From: CAWIJJ01 sp963836405
GTDB taxonomy: Bacteria; Acidobacteriota; Terriglobia; Bryobacterales; Bryobacteraceae
Assembly: GCA_963836405.1 (NCBI GenBank)
Contig: CAWIJL010000016.1
Span: 124,001 to 188,000 of the forward strand
Reading direction: 5' to 3'
DNA length: 64,000 bases
Shown: positions 8,869 through 17,670 of the stretch, one piece after another
How the letters are laid out: every line of letters begins with the position of its first letter
How positions within the stretch are numbered: position 1 is the first letter of the stretch
Position numbers and translations under genes: made by a program
The notes under the pieces: generated by a model
What the model was told of the DNA's origin: nothing
Databases searched by the model: none
The model's input: the letters and a program-made list of their open reading frames with translations, nothing else

Positions 8869-11346
8869 CTACTCGTGCCGCAATGCCGTAATTGGGTTCA
8901 CCCGCGTGGCCCGCTCGGCCGGAACGTACCCGGCCAGCAGCGCCACCGCCGTTAACGCCACCGCCGAGAGCGCTACGCTCAGCGGATCGTTCGGCAGGAT
9001 GCCGTAAAGCTGCGTGCGCACCAGACGCGTCAGCGCCAGCGCGCTCGGCACCGCGATGACGATGCCGAAGAACGTCAAAATCGCCACTTCGCGCATCACC
9101 AGCCCCAGCAGGCTCGCGCGCCCCGCCCCCAGCGCCACGCGAATCCCGATCTCCCGCGACCGCCGGCTCACCGTGTACGCCATCACGCCGTACAAACCCA
9201 CCGCCGCCAGCAGCGTCGCCAGCAGCGCGAAACAGACCGACAGCGCCGCCATCAGGCGCGGCGCCGAGAGCGCCTCGTCCACCTGTTCCTCCATCGTCCG
9301 CAGCCCGCTGATCGGCAGATTCGCGTCCAGCGCCCGCGTCTGCGTCCGGATGGCGTCGAACACCGGCTTGGAATTCCCGGACGTCCGCGCATACACCATG
9401 AACGAACTTGGATTGTCGTTCTGAAGCAGCGCCAGGTAAACCACCCGCGGAATCTCCTCGTCCACCCGCGAATACTTCGAGCCCCGCACCACCCCCACGA
9501 TCTCGATCGGCGTGTCCTTGTCCCTGCCCAGGCCGAAGCGGCGCCCGATCGGGCTCTCGTTCTTGAAATAATATTTGGCGAACACGTCGTTGACGATTGC
9601 CACCCGCGGAGCGCCGCTCCGGTCCCGCGCGTCGAACTCCCGGCCCATCAGCAGCGGAATACCCAGCGTCGAGAAGTACCCCGGGCTGACCGCGTCGAAG
9701 TACGGGTTCATGTTCTCTTCCTCTTTCGCCCGGTAGCCCTCCACGTGGACCGTCGACATGTTGATGTTGTCCGCGATCAGCGGATTTTCGCCCAGCGCCA
9801 CCGACCGCACGCCCCGCACCGCGCCGAGCCGGTTCTGCAGCGTTTCCGCAAACTGCAGGATGCGCTGCGGCGAATAGCCGTTCAGCGACGGGTCCACCCC
9901 GAACGCGAGCAGGCTCTCGCGGCGGAACCCCAGGTCCACGTTCTGCAAATTATGCAGCGAGCGCGCGAACAGCGTGGCCGCGATCAGCATCAGCAGCGAC
10001 ACCGCCACCTGCGTCACCACCAGCACTTTGCGCAGGCGCACGTGGCCGCCCGCCGGCGAGAGGCTGCCCGCCTGGTCCTTCAGAATGCCTGCCAGCGAAG
10101 GCGAGGTGGCCTGCAGCGCCGGAATCAATCCGAAAACCGTCCCCGTGAGCACCGATAGCAGGAACGTGAACGCGAAAACCCGCCAGTTCATCGAGGGCGT
10201 GATTCCCAGCGTCTCGGCATTCGCCAGCAGCGAAATCAGCCCGCCCGCCGTCCACGCCGCCACGATCACGCCCAGCAGCCCGCCCGCCACCGAGAGCACC
10301 ACGCTCTCCACCACCAGTTGCCGCACCAACCGCCAGCGGCTCGCGCCCACCGCCAGCCTCACAGCGATCTCCTTCTGCCGCCCCACCGCGCGGGCCAGCA
10401 GGAGATTCGCCACATTGGCGCACGCAATCAGCAGGAGCAGCGCCACGATGCCCGACAAGATCAGGATGGGAGCCGAAATCTGTTCCCGAAAATCCGAGAC
10501 GCCCTGCGCCGCCGCCACCAAGATCAGCGGCTTTCCGAGCCAGCGCTGCCGCGACTGTTCCGACCGCGCCGGCATGCTTTCCAGCTCCATCCTGAGCAGC
10601 GCCCGGTAGTACGGCTCCAGGCTCGCCCGCGCGCGTTCCGGCGTAATGCCGGGACGCAGCCGTCCCACCAGTTGCAGCCAGATCACCCGGCGGTTGTCCA
10701 GGCCGTTCCAGGTGGGCGTCATCTGCGCCTTCATCATCGCCGGCACCATCGCGTCCGTCCGCGCCCCCACGTCGAAGCCGCGGTAGCCCGGCGCGGCCAC
10801 CCCGATCACCGTCATCGGGTGTCCGTTCAGCCGCACCACCTTGTTGAGGATGGACCGGTCGCCGCCGAATCGCGATTGCCAGAAATCGTAGGTGAGGACC
10901 ACCACCGAGTGGCCGCCCGGAACGCGATTGTCGTCCCGCGTGAACCCCCGGCCCAGCACCGTGCCCAGGCCCAGGGTGTCGAACCAGGTTCCGGAAACGA
11001 TTTCCGCCTGAATCCGCTCGCTGCGGTTGTTGTAGCTCAAATTCAAATCGGCGGCGAAGCGCGCTCCCACGTTCGCGAAGACCTCGTTGTGGTCACGGAA
11101 GTCCTGAAACATGGGATACGAAAAGCGATTCGAGCCCCACACCATCCCGCTTTGCGGGCCGGGGCTGGTAAAGTGCACCAGCTCGCGCGCGTGCTTAACG
11201 GGCAGCGACCGCAGCATGACCTGGTCGGCAATCGTGAAAATGGCGGAATTGGCGCCGATGCCGAGCGCCAGCGAGAGCAGCGCCACCACCGTGAACAACG
11301 GCGTGCGGCGGAGGTTGCGAAAGGCGTATCGAATGTCCTGGAGCAT
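8869..11346 (-). CDS. ADOP-type ABC transporter permease (MacB/FtsX-like), copy 1
   Basis: An 825-residue permease of the acidobacterial duplicated orphan permease type. It has an N-terminal conserved ADOP start (DIRYAFRNLRRTPLFTVVALLSLALGIGANSAIF), a MacB-like periplasmic core domain, and two FtsX-type membrane domains: one near residues 290-420 (ANVANLLLARAVGRQKEIAVRLAVGA), the second at the C terminus (YGVMAYTVSRRSREIGIRVALGA, ending in RVNPITALRHE). No ATP-binding-cassette gene is adjacent, as is usual for these 'orphan' permeases. Start ATG at 11346 with AGGA upstream. It lies tandem to copy 2. Substrate unknown. Confidence 0.88.
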   Translation of the reverse strand: MLQDIRYAFRNLRRTPLFTVVALLSLALGIGANSAIFTIADQVMLRSLPVKHARELVHFTSPGPQSGMVWGSNRFSYPMFQDFRDHNEVFANVGARFAADLNLSYNNRSERIQAEIVSGTWFDTLGLGTVLGRGFTRDDNRVPGGHSVVVLTYDFWQSRFGGDRSILNKVVRLNGHPMTVIGVAAPGYRGFDVGARTDAMVPAMMKAQMTPTWNGLDNRRVIWLQLVGRLRPGITPERARASLEPYYRALLRMELESMPARSEQSRQRWLGKPLILVAAAQGVSDFREQISAPILILSGIVALLLLIACANVANLLLARAVGRQKEIAVRLAVGASRWRLVRQLVVESVVLSVAGGLLGVIVAAWTAGGLISLLANAETLGITPSMNWRVFAFTFLLSVLTGTVFGLIPALQATSPSLAGILKDQAGSLSPAGGHVRLRKVLVVTQVAVSLLMLIAATLFARSLHNLQNVDLGFRRESLLAFGVDPSLNGYSPQRILQFAETLQNRLGAVRGVRSVALGENPLIADNINMSTVHVEGYRAKEEENMNPYFDAVSPGYFSTLGIPLLMGREFDARDRSGAPRVAIVNDVFAKYYFKNESPIGRRFGLGRDKDTPIEIVGVVRGSKYSRVDEEIPRVVYLALLQNDNPSSFMVYARTSGNSKPVFDAIRTQTRALDANLPISGLRTMEEQVDEALSAPRLMAALSVCFALLATLLAAVGLYGVMAYTVSRRSREIGIRVALGAGRASLLGLVMREVAILTFFGIVIAVPSALALTRLVRTQLYGILPNDPLSVALSAVALTAVALLAGYVPAERATRVNPITALRHE

Positions 11347-11395
11347 CCCTGGTTCCTGGTTGCTATGTTAACGCGAGCGCCAGCGGGAAAACGGC

Positions 11396-13837
11396 TCACT
11401 CATAGCGGAGCGCCACCAGCGGATCCACGCGCGCCGCCCGCCGCGCCGGAAGATAACAGGCAAGCAGCGTGACCGCGATCAGCGCGGCGGCCATCAGAAC
11501 AAACGTGAGCGGGTCGAACGAGCTGACCCCGAACAGCAGCCCGCTCATCGTTCGCGTCAACGCGAATGCGCCGATCGCGCCGATCGCCGTTCCCGCCGCC
11601 GCCAGGCGAAGTCCGGCCGCGCCGATCAGCTTCAGCACGTCCCCGCCCTGCGCGCCGAGCGCCATCCGTATGCCGATTTCGTTGGTCCGCTGAGCCACCG
11701 AAAACGAGATCACCCCGTAGATCCCGAGCGCCGCCAGCGCCAGCGCGATCGACGAAAAAAGCGTCAGCAGAAGTGTCAGGAAGCGCGGGCGCGACCGGGC
11801 GCGGTCCATCACGTCTTCCATCGTGCGCAGGTCCGAGATCGGAAGAGTACGATCCAGCGCCGCAATCTGTGCCCGTACCGCCGAGGCCAGCGACATCGGA
11901 TCCCCCTTGGCCCGAATCGCCAGGTACGAGGTGTTGCGCGGGGCCTGCGCGGCCGGAAAATAAAGCTCCGTGCCGGCCGGCCGGTCCAGCGCGGCATTCT
12001 TAATATCGGCCACCACCCCGACAATCGTTCGCCAGGGAGACGTGGGGCCACCGTTGCGCACCCGGTGCCCCAGGGCGCTCTCGTTCGGCCAATAGGTGCG
12101 CGCCAAGGTCTGGTTCACCAGCACTACCGGGTTGGCCGAGGCGCCGTCGCCGTCCGTAAACAGCCGGCCTTCCACCAGCCTCGCCCTCATGGCTTCGAAA
12201 TACCGGGGACTGACGGAATTGTAGTAATCGAAGTTCTGGATCGGCCCGTTCGGCCGCGGCACGAAACCCTCGATCATGGTGTCGTTGGCGTTGATCGGCC
12301 GTCCCGGCGGCAGCCCGCTCACCGCCGAAGCCGCTTCCACGCCCGGCAGCGCCTGCACGCGTTCCAGCAGGTTGTTGTAAAACCCGGAGACCGCCGCCGG
12401 GTTCGGATAGGTGGCGCCCGGAAGCGCCAGCCGCATCGTCAAAACCCTCGATGGGTCGAAGCCCGCGTTCACGTCCATGAGCCTCCAGAACGCTTTCACC
12501 ATCAAACCGGAGCCGATCAGCAGCACCAGCGCCAGCGCCAGCTCCGAAGTCACCAGCACGGCACGGAACCGGTTGGCCTGCTGGCTGCCCGCCGACCGAC
12601 CGCTTGCCGACTTCAGCGTGTCGTGCAGCGTCGACGGCCGCGTGTGCACAATCGGCGCCAGCCCGAAAATCACGCCCGTCGCCACCGAAACGCCTAGCGC
12701 GAAAAGCAGCACCTGCCAGTCGATCCCGATCTCCGCCACCCGCGGGATGCTGCCCGCGTTCGTGGCCACAATCAGGCGCAGCCCGCCGAACGCCAGAAGC
12801 AGCCCCAGGGCGGCGCCCCCCAGCGATAGCAGAATGCCCTCCACGATGAACTGTTGCAGCAGTCTTCCCAACCCCGCGCCGATGGCCGCGCGCACCGCAA
12901 TCTCGCGCCGGCGCGATTCCGAGCGCGCCAGCAGCAGGTTCGCGACGTTGACGCACGCAATCAGCAGCACGAACGCCACCGCGCCCAGCAACACCATCAT
13001 CGCCGGCTTCACCCCCTGCACCACTTCGTCCTGAAAGCCGGCGGTCACGATCGGGTGGTTCTTGGGATGGAACGGGTGGGTCCCCTGTGCCGAGGTTTCC
13101 CCGGTGTGCTGGACGTACCGGCCAATTTCGCCGTTGGCCTGCGCCAGGGTGATGCCAGGCTTGAGCCGTCCCAGCAGGCTCAGGAAGTGGCTGCCGCGGC
13201 CGCCCGGACGCGCCGGATCGATTTGCAGCGGGAGCCACACTTCCGGCGGATCCAGCTCGCCCGGAGGAAACGCGAAACCCGCCGGCATCACCCCGATCAC
13301 ATGGCACGGGTTGCCGTTGAGCCGTATGTCGCGCCCGATGATAGCGCGGTCTCCCCCGAACGCGCGCTCCCACAGGCCGTGGGAAAGCACCGCGGTGAGA
13401 ACCACGTTGGGCTGGTCGTCCGCCGCCGAGAAGACGCGCCCCAGCGCGGGTTGCACCCCCAGCATCGGCAGCATGCCGCCGCTCACGAATGAGACCGTGG
13501 TGCGCACCGGTTCGGTCGCCCCCGCCAGGTTGGCGCCCTGATTGGCCCAGCCTTCAATGCCTTCCCAACTGCTCAGGTCCCGCCGCAGATCCAGGAATTC
13601 GGGCGGCGACACCCAGAAGTGCCGCAGGCCGCCATTCGGAAAGTTGGGGAATTCGGTGAAGATGCGGACCAGCTTGCCCGAATCGCGATAGGGCAGCGGA
13701 CGCAGCACCACCGCGTTGACCACGCTGAAGATAGCCGTGGTGGCGCCGATCCCCAGCGCGAGGCAGGCGATCGCCGCAGCCGTAAAGCCGGGATTGCGGC
13801 CGAGCAGTCGCAGGGCGTAGCGGATGTTGTGCAGCAC
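11396..13837 (-). CDS. ADOP-type ABC transporter permease (MacB/FtsX-like), copy 2
   Basis: An 813-residue paralogue of the neighbouring permease with the same layout: ADOP N-terminal segment (LGRNPGFTAAAIACLALGIG), MacB-like periplasmic domain, FtsX domain near the middle (VNVANLLLARSESRRREIAVRAAIG) and a second at the C terminus (YGVISFSVAQRTNEIGIRMALGA, ending VDPLVALRYE). I start it at GTG 13835-13837 because a perfect GGAGGA lies 4-9 bp upstream; the TTG start six codons earlier would place that ribosome site inside the gene. It precedes copy 1 in the same direction, 49 bp away, so the two may be one transcript. Confidence 0.88.
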   Translation of the reverse strand: MLHNIRYALRLLGRNPGFTAAAIACLALGIGATTAIFSVVNAVVLRPLPYRDSGKLVRIFTEFPNFPNGGLRHFWVSPPEFLDLRRDLSSWEGIEGWANQGANLAGATEPVRTTVSFVSGGMLPMLGVQPALGRVFSAADDQPNVVLTAVLSHGLWERAFGGDRAIIGRDIRLNGNPCHVIGVMPAGFAFPPGELDPPEVWLPLQIDPARPGGRGSHFLSLLGRLKPGITLAQANGEIGRYVQHTGETSAQGTHPFHPKNHPIVTAGFQDEVVQGVKPAMMVLLGAVAFVLLIACVNVANLLLARSESRRREIAVRAAIGAGLGRLLQQFIVEGILLSLGGAALGLLLAFGGLRLIVATNAGSIPRVAEIGIDWQVLLFALGVSVATGVIFGLAPIVHTRPSTLHDTLKSASGRSAGSQQANRFRAVLVTSELALALVLLIGSGLMVKAFWRLMDVNAGFDPSRVLTMRLALPGATYPNPAAVSGFYNNLLERVQALPGVEAASAVSGLPPGRPINANDTMIEGFVPRPNGPIQNFDYYNSVSPRYFEAMRARLVEGRLFTDGDGASANPVVLVNQTLARTYWPNESALGHRVRNGGPTSPWRTIVGVVADIKNAALDRPAGTELYFPAAQAPRNTSYLAIRAKGDPMSLASAVRAQIAALDRTLPISDLRTMEDVMDRARSRPRFLTLLLTLFSSIALALAALGIYGVISFSVAQRTNEIGIRMALGAQGGDVLKLIGAAGLRLAAAGTAIGAIGAFALTRTMSGLLFGVSSFDPLTFVLMAAALIAVTLLACYLPARRAARVDPLVALRYE

Positions 13838-13897
13838 GAATTCCTCCGGTAGCAAGTTTAGACGAGGCTGGCGGGTTTTGGTGGCGGAAGTAGATGG

Positions 13898-15049
13898 TTA
13901 CAGTCCGCCCGACCGCGCGTAGCGCAGAAAGGTTGACGCCTTCTCCCACAGCCGGGGGGAGCGATTGCACGGCAAACAGCAAGGTCTACGGCATTCCTTG
14001 ATCGCACGACGTACCGCGCGAGCGCGTTCACTTCTCCAGGCTTGCCGAATGGGGCCGTCGTCCACATGCCCGAATGCGGTGTGCTCGGCATCGCACATAT
14101 AGAGGGTTCCTGAAGGATCGATCTGTAAGTCCGTCTGCCCCAGCATGCAGCGGCCCCGGCTGATTTGAAATGACTCCGGATGGACGAAGTACTCCCGCAC
14201 CTCCCGCAGCGGCCGCAACGGCACCTCAATGTGCGACGAGTGCCCGCACCAGCGAGACAACGCGTTCATGGAGTCGTCGAGCGCTTCCAGGTCGCGGACG
14301 AATAGATTACTTTCGCGATGCCAGCCCGCCCCTTTTCTCTGTGGGCCGAGAGGCTCAACCAACGGCTGAAAGAAAATGCGGTCCACTCCGAGTTCTTCGG
14401 CCCACCGCGCATATTCGGCCAACTGCGCAACGGTTTCACGCATGATGATACAGATCAGCGAGACGTACATTGCGGGCCGCTCGCGTTTGATGCGCCGAAT
14501 TAATTCGGTTACGATCTCGTGGAGCCCGGGAATTCCGCGATTCTGGTCGTGAACCGCCGCATCCTTGCCGTCCAGCGAAAAGGTGATGAACCTCAGGCCG
14601 GTATTCATCAACTTGCGATAGTTGACTTCGGAATCGAGAGCAAGCCCATTCGAAATGAGGTTGACGGTAAACCCGAGATGAACCGCCTTGCGAATGATGT
14701 CGTAGACTCCGGGCTTCAGGAAGATCTCCCCGCCGACAAAACGCACGCGGACCGTGCGGGTCCACGAGTGGCATTCATCGAGCAGGGCGAGCCAGCGTTC
14801 GGCAGGGAGTTCATTGCTCACGTCTCCTATCCGCCAGAGGTCGCACATGACACAACGGCAATTACAACGATGCGTCAAGAGCATCGTGATCTTCTCCGGA
14901 GCAGCCAGTCCACGCATCAAGTGGTAATCGACGCTCCCCAGCAAGTGACGGTAGCCATAAATAGCAGCCTTCCTGCTGGCATCGATCAGGCTCGTTCCGG
15001 CTCTGCCGCTTTCACTATCTTCGAATTCGCCGTCCGTGCGCTCACGCAA
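13898..15049 (-). CDS. Radical SAM/SPASM-like protein
   Basis: A 383-residue radical SAM enzyme. The 4Fe-4S/SAM motif CxxxCxxC is present (Cys62, Cys66, Cys69 in THRCNCRCVMCDLW), followed by the GGE-type SAM motif (FVGGEIFLKPG) and a Cys-rich SPASM-like tail (GRCMLGQ, YMCDAEH, RRPCCLPC) that would bind an auxiliary cluster. This architecture is common in peptide-modifying and other maturases, but no precursor peptide gene is visible nearby. The listed start is TTG 15049, which lies within the remains of the upstream pseudogene; the true start could be a later codon before residue 45. Function unassigned. Confidence 0.8.
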   Translation of the reverse strand: MRERTDGEFEDSESGRAGTSLIDASRKAAIYGYRHLLGSVDYHLMRGLAAPEKITMLLTHRCNCRCVMCDLWRIGDVSNELPAERWLALLDECHSWTRTVRVRFVGGEIFLKPGVYDIIRKAVHLGFTVNLISNGLALDSEVNYRKLMNTGLRFITFSLDGKDAAVHDQNRGIPGLHEIVTELIRRIKRERPAMYVSLICIIMRETVAQLAEYARWAEELGVDRIFFQPLVEPLGPQRKGAGWHRESNLFVRDLEALDDSMNALSRWCGHSSHIEVPLRPLREVREYFVHPESFQISRGRCMLGQTDLQIDPSGTLYMCDAEHTAFGHVDDGPIRQAWRSERARAVRRAIKECRRPCCLPCNRSPRLWEKASTFLRYARSGGL

Positions 15050-15135
15050 GCCGATAACCCCACTTCAAAACCGCTTCGCCGGGACCTTGTCGGAAACCGG
15101 CACACGTGACCATTCTTGCGGTCATTCGTCGCACT

Positions 15136-15677
15136 TCAGTTGCCTGCTGGCTTTTCCACATGATCGATAGCGAGGAACTCGCCAGCGCTTTTGGGTCGCG
15201 GTGAATTCTCAAGCGAAATCTCTCCTCGAGAAGCGCCCGAAGCATCGGACCCATCATCATTCCCTCTGGTTGAGCGGGTTCCGCCTTTGCCTCAATCGTG
15301 TATCGATCGGAATCGATCCAGGCCGGGCCGCCTAAGATCGCGTTCGGGGAGATCATACTTGGATTGGGGCGTCCGTCCCTGTACATAGAGTAGGCCCTCA
15401 GAATGAGGCCTCTCACCCCTTGGCAGTTCAGGAAGAGCCTTCCCGGCGAGTTGCGGCCACTTCCGCCCACGAAAGTCGCATCGGTGTTGCACGGCTTGAC
15501 CGAGGCCACTTCAAATCGCGCTAACGTGGGATTCGTCGATCCAGGCACGGCGGTTTGAGTGTGACCAATTCGTACTGCGACGAGGCCCGTTCCGAGGAAG
15601 AGGCCAGCCGCGCTGGTCAGAGACGCGAGTATCGCTTTCCAGCTACAGCCTTCTGTGTACACGATCGACGAGCGCAC
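15136..15677 (-). pseudogene. Decayed TIGR03435 family gene with internal deletion
   Basis: The N-terminal two thirds of a TIGR03435 (soil-associated, Solibacter-type) protein are clear: an export segment, then FEVASVKPC, GGPAWIDSDRYTIEAKA and MLRALLEERFRLRIHRDPK. At about 15205 the frame loses homology. The canonical C-terminal ending of the family is present immediately afterwards in another frame (SAGEFLAIDHVEKPAGN followed by TGA at 15136-15138). About 80-100 codons between these pieces are missing, so a deletion with a frame change killed the gene. Translation as it stands runs on to 15042 in the wrong frame. The start is GTG 15677. Confidence 0.7.
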
Positions 15678-15929
15678 GATGGCTCTCCTACCTTTTCTGC
15701 GGCCGAATGCGAGTTGGGACCAACGCTACGACAACGAGCCGTCAACCGGCTTTGGCTTTAGACACCGACTGTAGCGGACCGGTTCCAGCCACTTTGCCGC
15801 ATGGCGAGAGCCGCCGCGTGTGAGCCATTTCGCGACCGCACACGACGCCGCAGGCCTTCATGCACCAACGTCTTCAACAGCGTTTGATAGCCGGCGCAAT
15901 CCGGATCTGCGCTGCGGGCGCTGACGGCG
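15678..15929. other. Gap with a possible antitoxin scrap
   Basis: No convincing gene. On the minus strand, 15810-15900 encodes GYQTLLKTLVHEGLRRR, which looks like the C-terminal end of a ribbon-helix-helix (CopG-type) antitoxin. It sits in a frame that overlaps the end of the BrnA-like gene, so it may be a relic of a second antitoxin. The remainder shows nothing recognisable. Confidence 0.2.
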
Positions 15930-16193
15930 TCACCGAACTCTCGACATCGCTTGCCGCAGGATGAAGTTGATGCGGGTCGAATAGCCCTCGCCAAACTTTT
16001 TCAGCCAATCCACCACCTCGCGGTCCAATCGGGCCGCCACCAGGACCTTCGGCGCCCGCTTTGCGTTGGCAAGCTGTTCTTCGGTGAGGGCTGGAATGTC
16101 GGAGTAATCGATCTCGGAGTCGTCGCCCGCCGCCTGGCGGGCTGCAATCCGGGCCAAGTCGGCCTTGTCCCGTTTACTCAGCGGCTTGCCCAA
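15930..16193 (-). CDS. BrnA-like antitoxin (orphan)
   Basis: An 87-residue protein with the BrnA-type arrangement: an acidic linker (DYSDIPALTEEQLANA), then a ribbon-helix-helix DNA-binding C terminus (KVLVAARLDREVVDWLKKFG, YSTRINFILRQAM). BrnA proteins neutralise BrnT ribonucleases and repress their own operon. No brnT is found upstream, where it should be (16194-16280 is non-coding and the nitrilase-like gene follows in the opposite direction), so this is an orphan antitoxin. Confidence 0.65.
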   Translation of the reverse strand: MGKPLSKRDKADLARIAARQAAGDDSEIDYSDIPALTEEQLANAKRAPKVLVAARLDREVVDWLKKFGEGYSTRINFILRQAMSRVR

Positions 16194-16280
16194 AATAAGT
16201 TTGGACGAGGCGGCGTGCTTTCGCGGAATGCGGCAGTCTCCCTGCCAGGCGTTAGAATCGGTCTGTAAAGGAAGGCCACC

Positions 16281-17601
16281 ATGAAGGGACTCTACCTGTT
16301 CCTCTGCTGCTGCGCCGCCGCGTGGACGGCGCCGCTACGGTTTCACCAATCGGGATTCGCCGCGGAAACCGGCGCCAACCCGGAAGGGTGGACCACGTGG
16401 AGCGCGCGGGCGGAAACCGCGCCCCGCACCTTCGTCGATCCGCAGCAATACCGGACCCGGCTCGGCGCGCTGGCAATTTCCGGAGCCGGCAATGCAGCCG
16501 AACACGGCGGATGGGAGCGGCGCCTGTCCGGCGTGGAACCCGGGCAGTGGTACCGTTTCACCGCCTACTGCCGGGCGCAGACGGTGTCTTGCGAGTCGTG
16601 GCAGGTGGTGGCGCGGCTCGACTGGCGGACGGCTGCCGGCGGCTCGCGCGGGACAGCCCGATTACGTTTACCGCTCGGCGCGTGAAGGCGCCTGGACCAA
16701 AGTCTGGGTCGAAGCGGCAGCCCCCGAGAAGGCGGCGTCCGTGGTCGTGCAGTTGTACCTTTCCAACGCCCCACAGGCAACGGTCTGGTGGGACGATCTC
16801 TCGCTCGAACCCGTCGCCGCGCCCGGAACCCGCGCCGTCACCGTCGTATCGCTGAACCTGCGGCCCGCCAACACGCGATCGGCGCAGGAGAGCGTGTCCC
16901 AGTTTATCGCCGCCGTCGAAAAGCTGGCCCCTGCCGCCGCCGATGTCATTCTGCTGCCGGAGGGCATCACGGTAGTCGGCACCGGCAAGACCTACCTGGA
17001 GGTGGCGGAATCCATTCCCGGCGAAACCACGGCTCGGCTCGGCGAACTGGCGCGCAAGCGGCACGCCTATGTGGCCGCCGGGATCTACGAACGCGAGGGC
17101 ACGGCCATCTACAATACCGCCGTCCTGATCGATCGCGAGGGAAACGTCGCGGGGAAATATCGAAAGGTCTACCTGCCCCGTGAGGAAGTGGAAGCGGGCC
17201 TCACGCCGGGCTTCGACTACCCCGTCTTTCGCACCGATTTCGGTACGGTCGGGCTGATGATCTGCTACGACGTATTCTTCGCCGACCCCGCGCGCGCCCT
17301 CGCCAGCCGCGGTGCGGAAATGCTGCTGATGCCAATCTGGGGCGGAGACGAAACGCTGGCAAAGGCGCGGGCCATCGAAAACAAAGTGTTCCTGGTCTCG
17401 TCCGGGTACGATCATCCCACTTACATCATGGATCCCGATGGAGAAAGGCTCTCCGTAGCGGCGCAGCGCGGCACCGCCGCGGTGGCGACAATCAATTTGA
17501 ACCGCCGGTATCTGGATCCATGGCTCGGCGAAATGCACGGCCGCCGTCTCAAAGAGCTGCGGCTGGACGTGCCCCCGCCGGTTCCCGGACTCCAGCACTG
17601 A
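16281..17601 (+). pseudogene. Exported carbon-nitrogen hydrolase (nitrilase superfamily) with N-terminal binding domain, frameshifted
   Basis: The first 120 codons (from ATG 16281) give a signal peptide (MKGLYLFLCCCAAAWTAP) and the start of a jelly-roll, carbohydrate-binding-like domain (GWERRLSGVEPGQWYRFTAY). The continuation (DYVYRSAREGAWTKVWVEA) is one frame over, so there is a single indel near 16620-16660. From about 16835 a complete nitrilase-fold domain follows with the Glu-Lys-Cys triad visible in ILLPEG, KYRKVYLP and LMICYDVFF, running to the stop at 17601. Total about 440 codons. The cause may be a true mutation or a sequence error. If intact it would be a periplasmic amidase-like enzyme. 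Confidence 0.72.
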
Positions 17602-17670
17602 GCGGCGGTAGGTCCACCGAGCTTTCGCCCTTTTCGCTCCAGCGTCTCGATATCGATGGAATCGGCGCCG

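Noticed and set aside
15758..15994. A 78-codon minus-strand ORF overlapping the BrnA-like gene
   Set aside because: Overlaps the better-supported antitoxin in another frame; only a short CopG-like stretch is protein-like, so it is described as a possible relic, not a gene.
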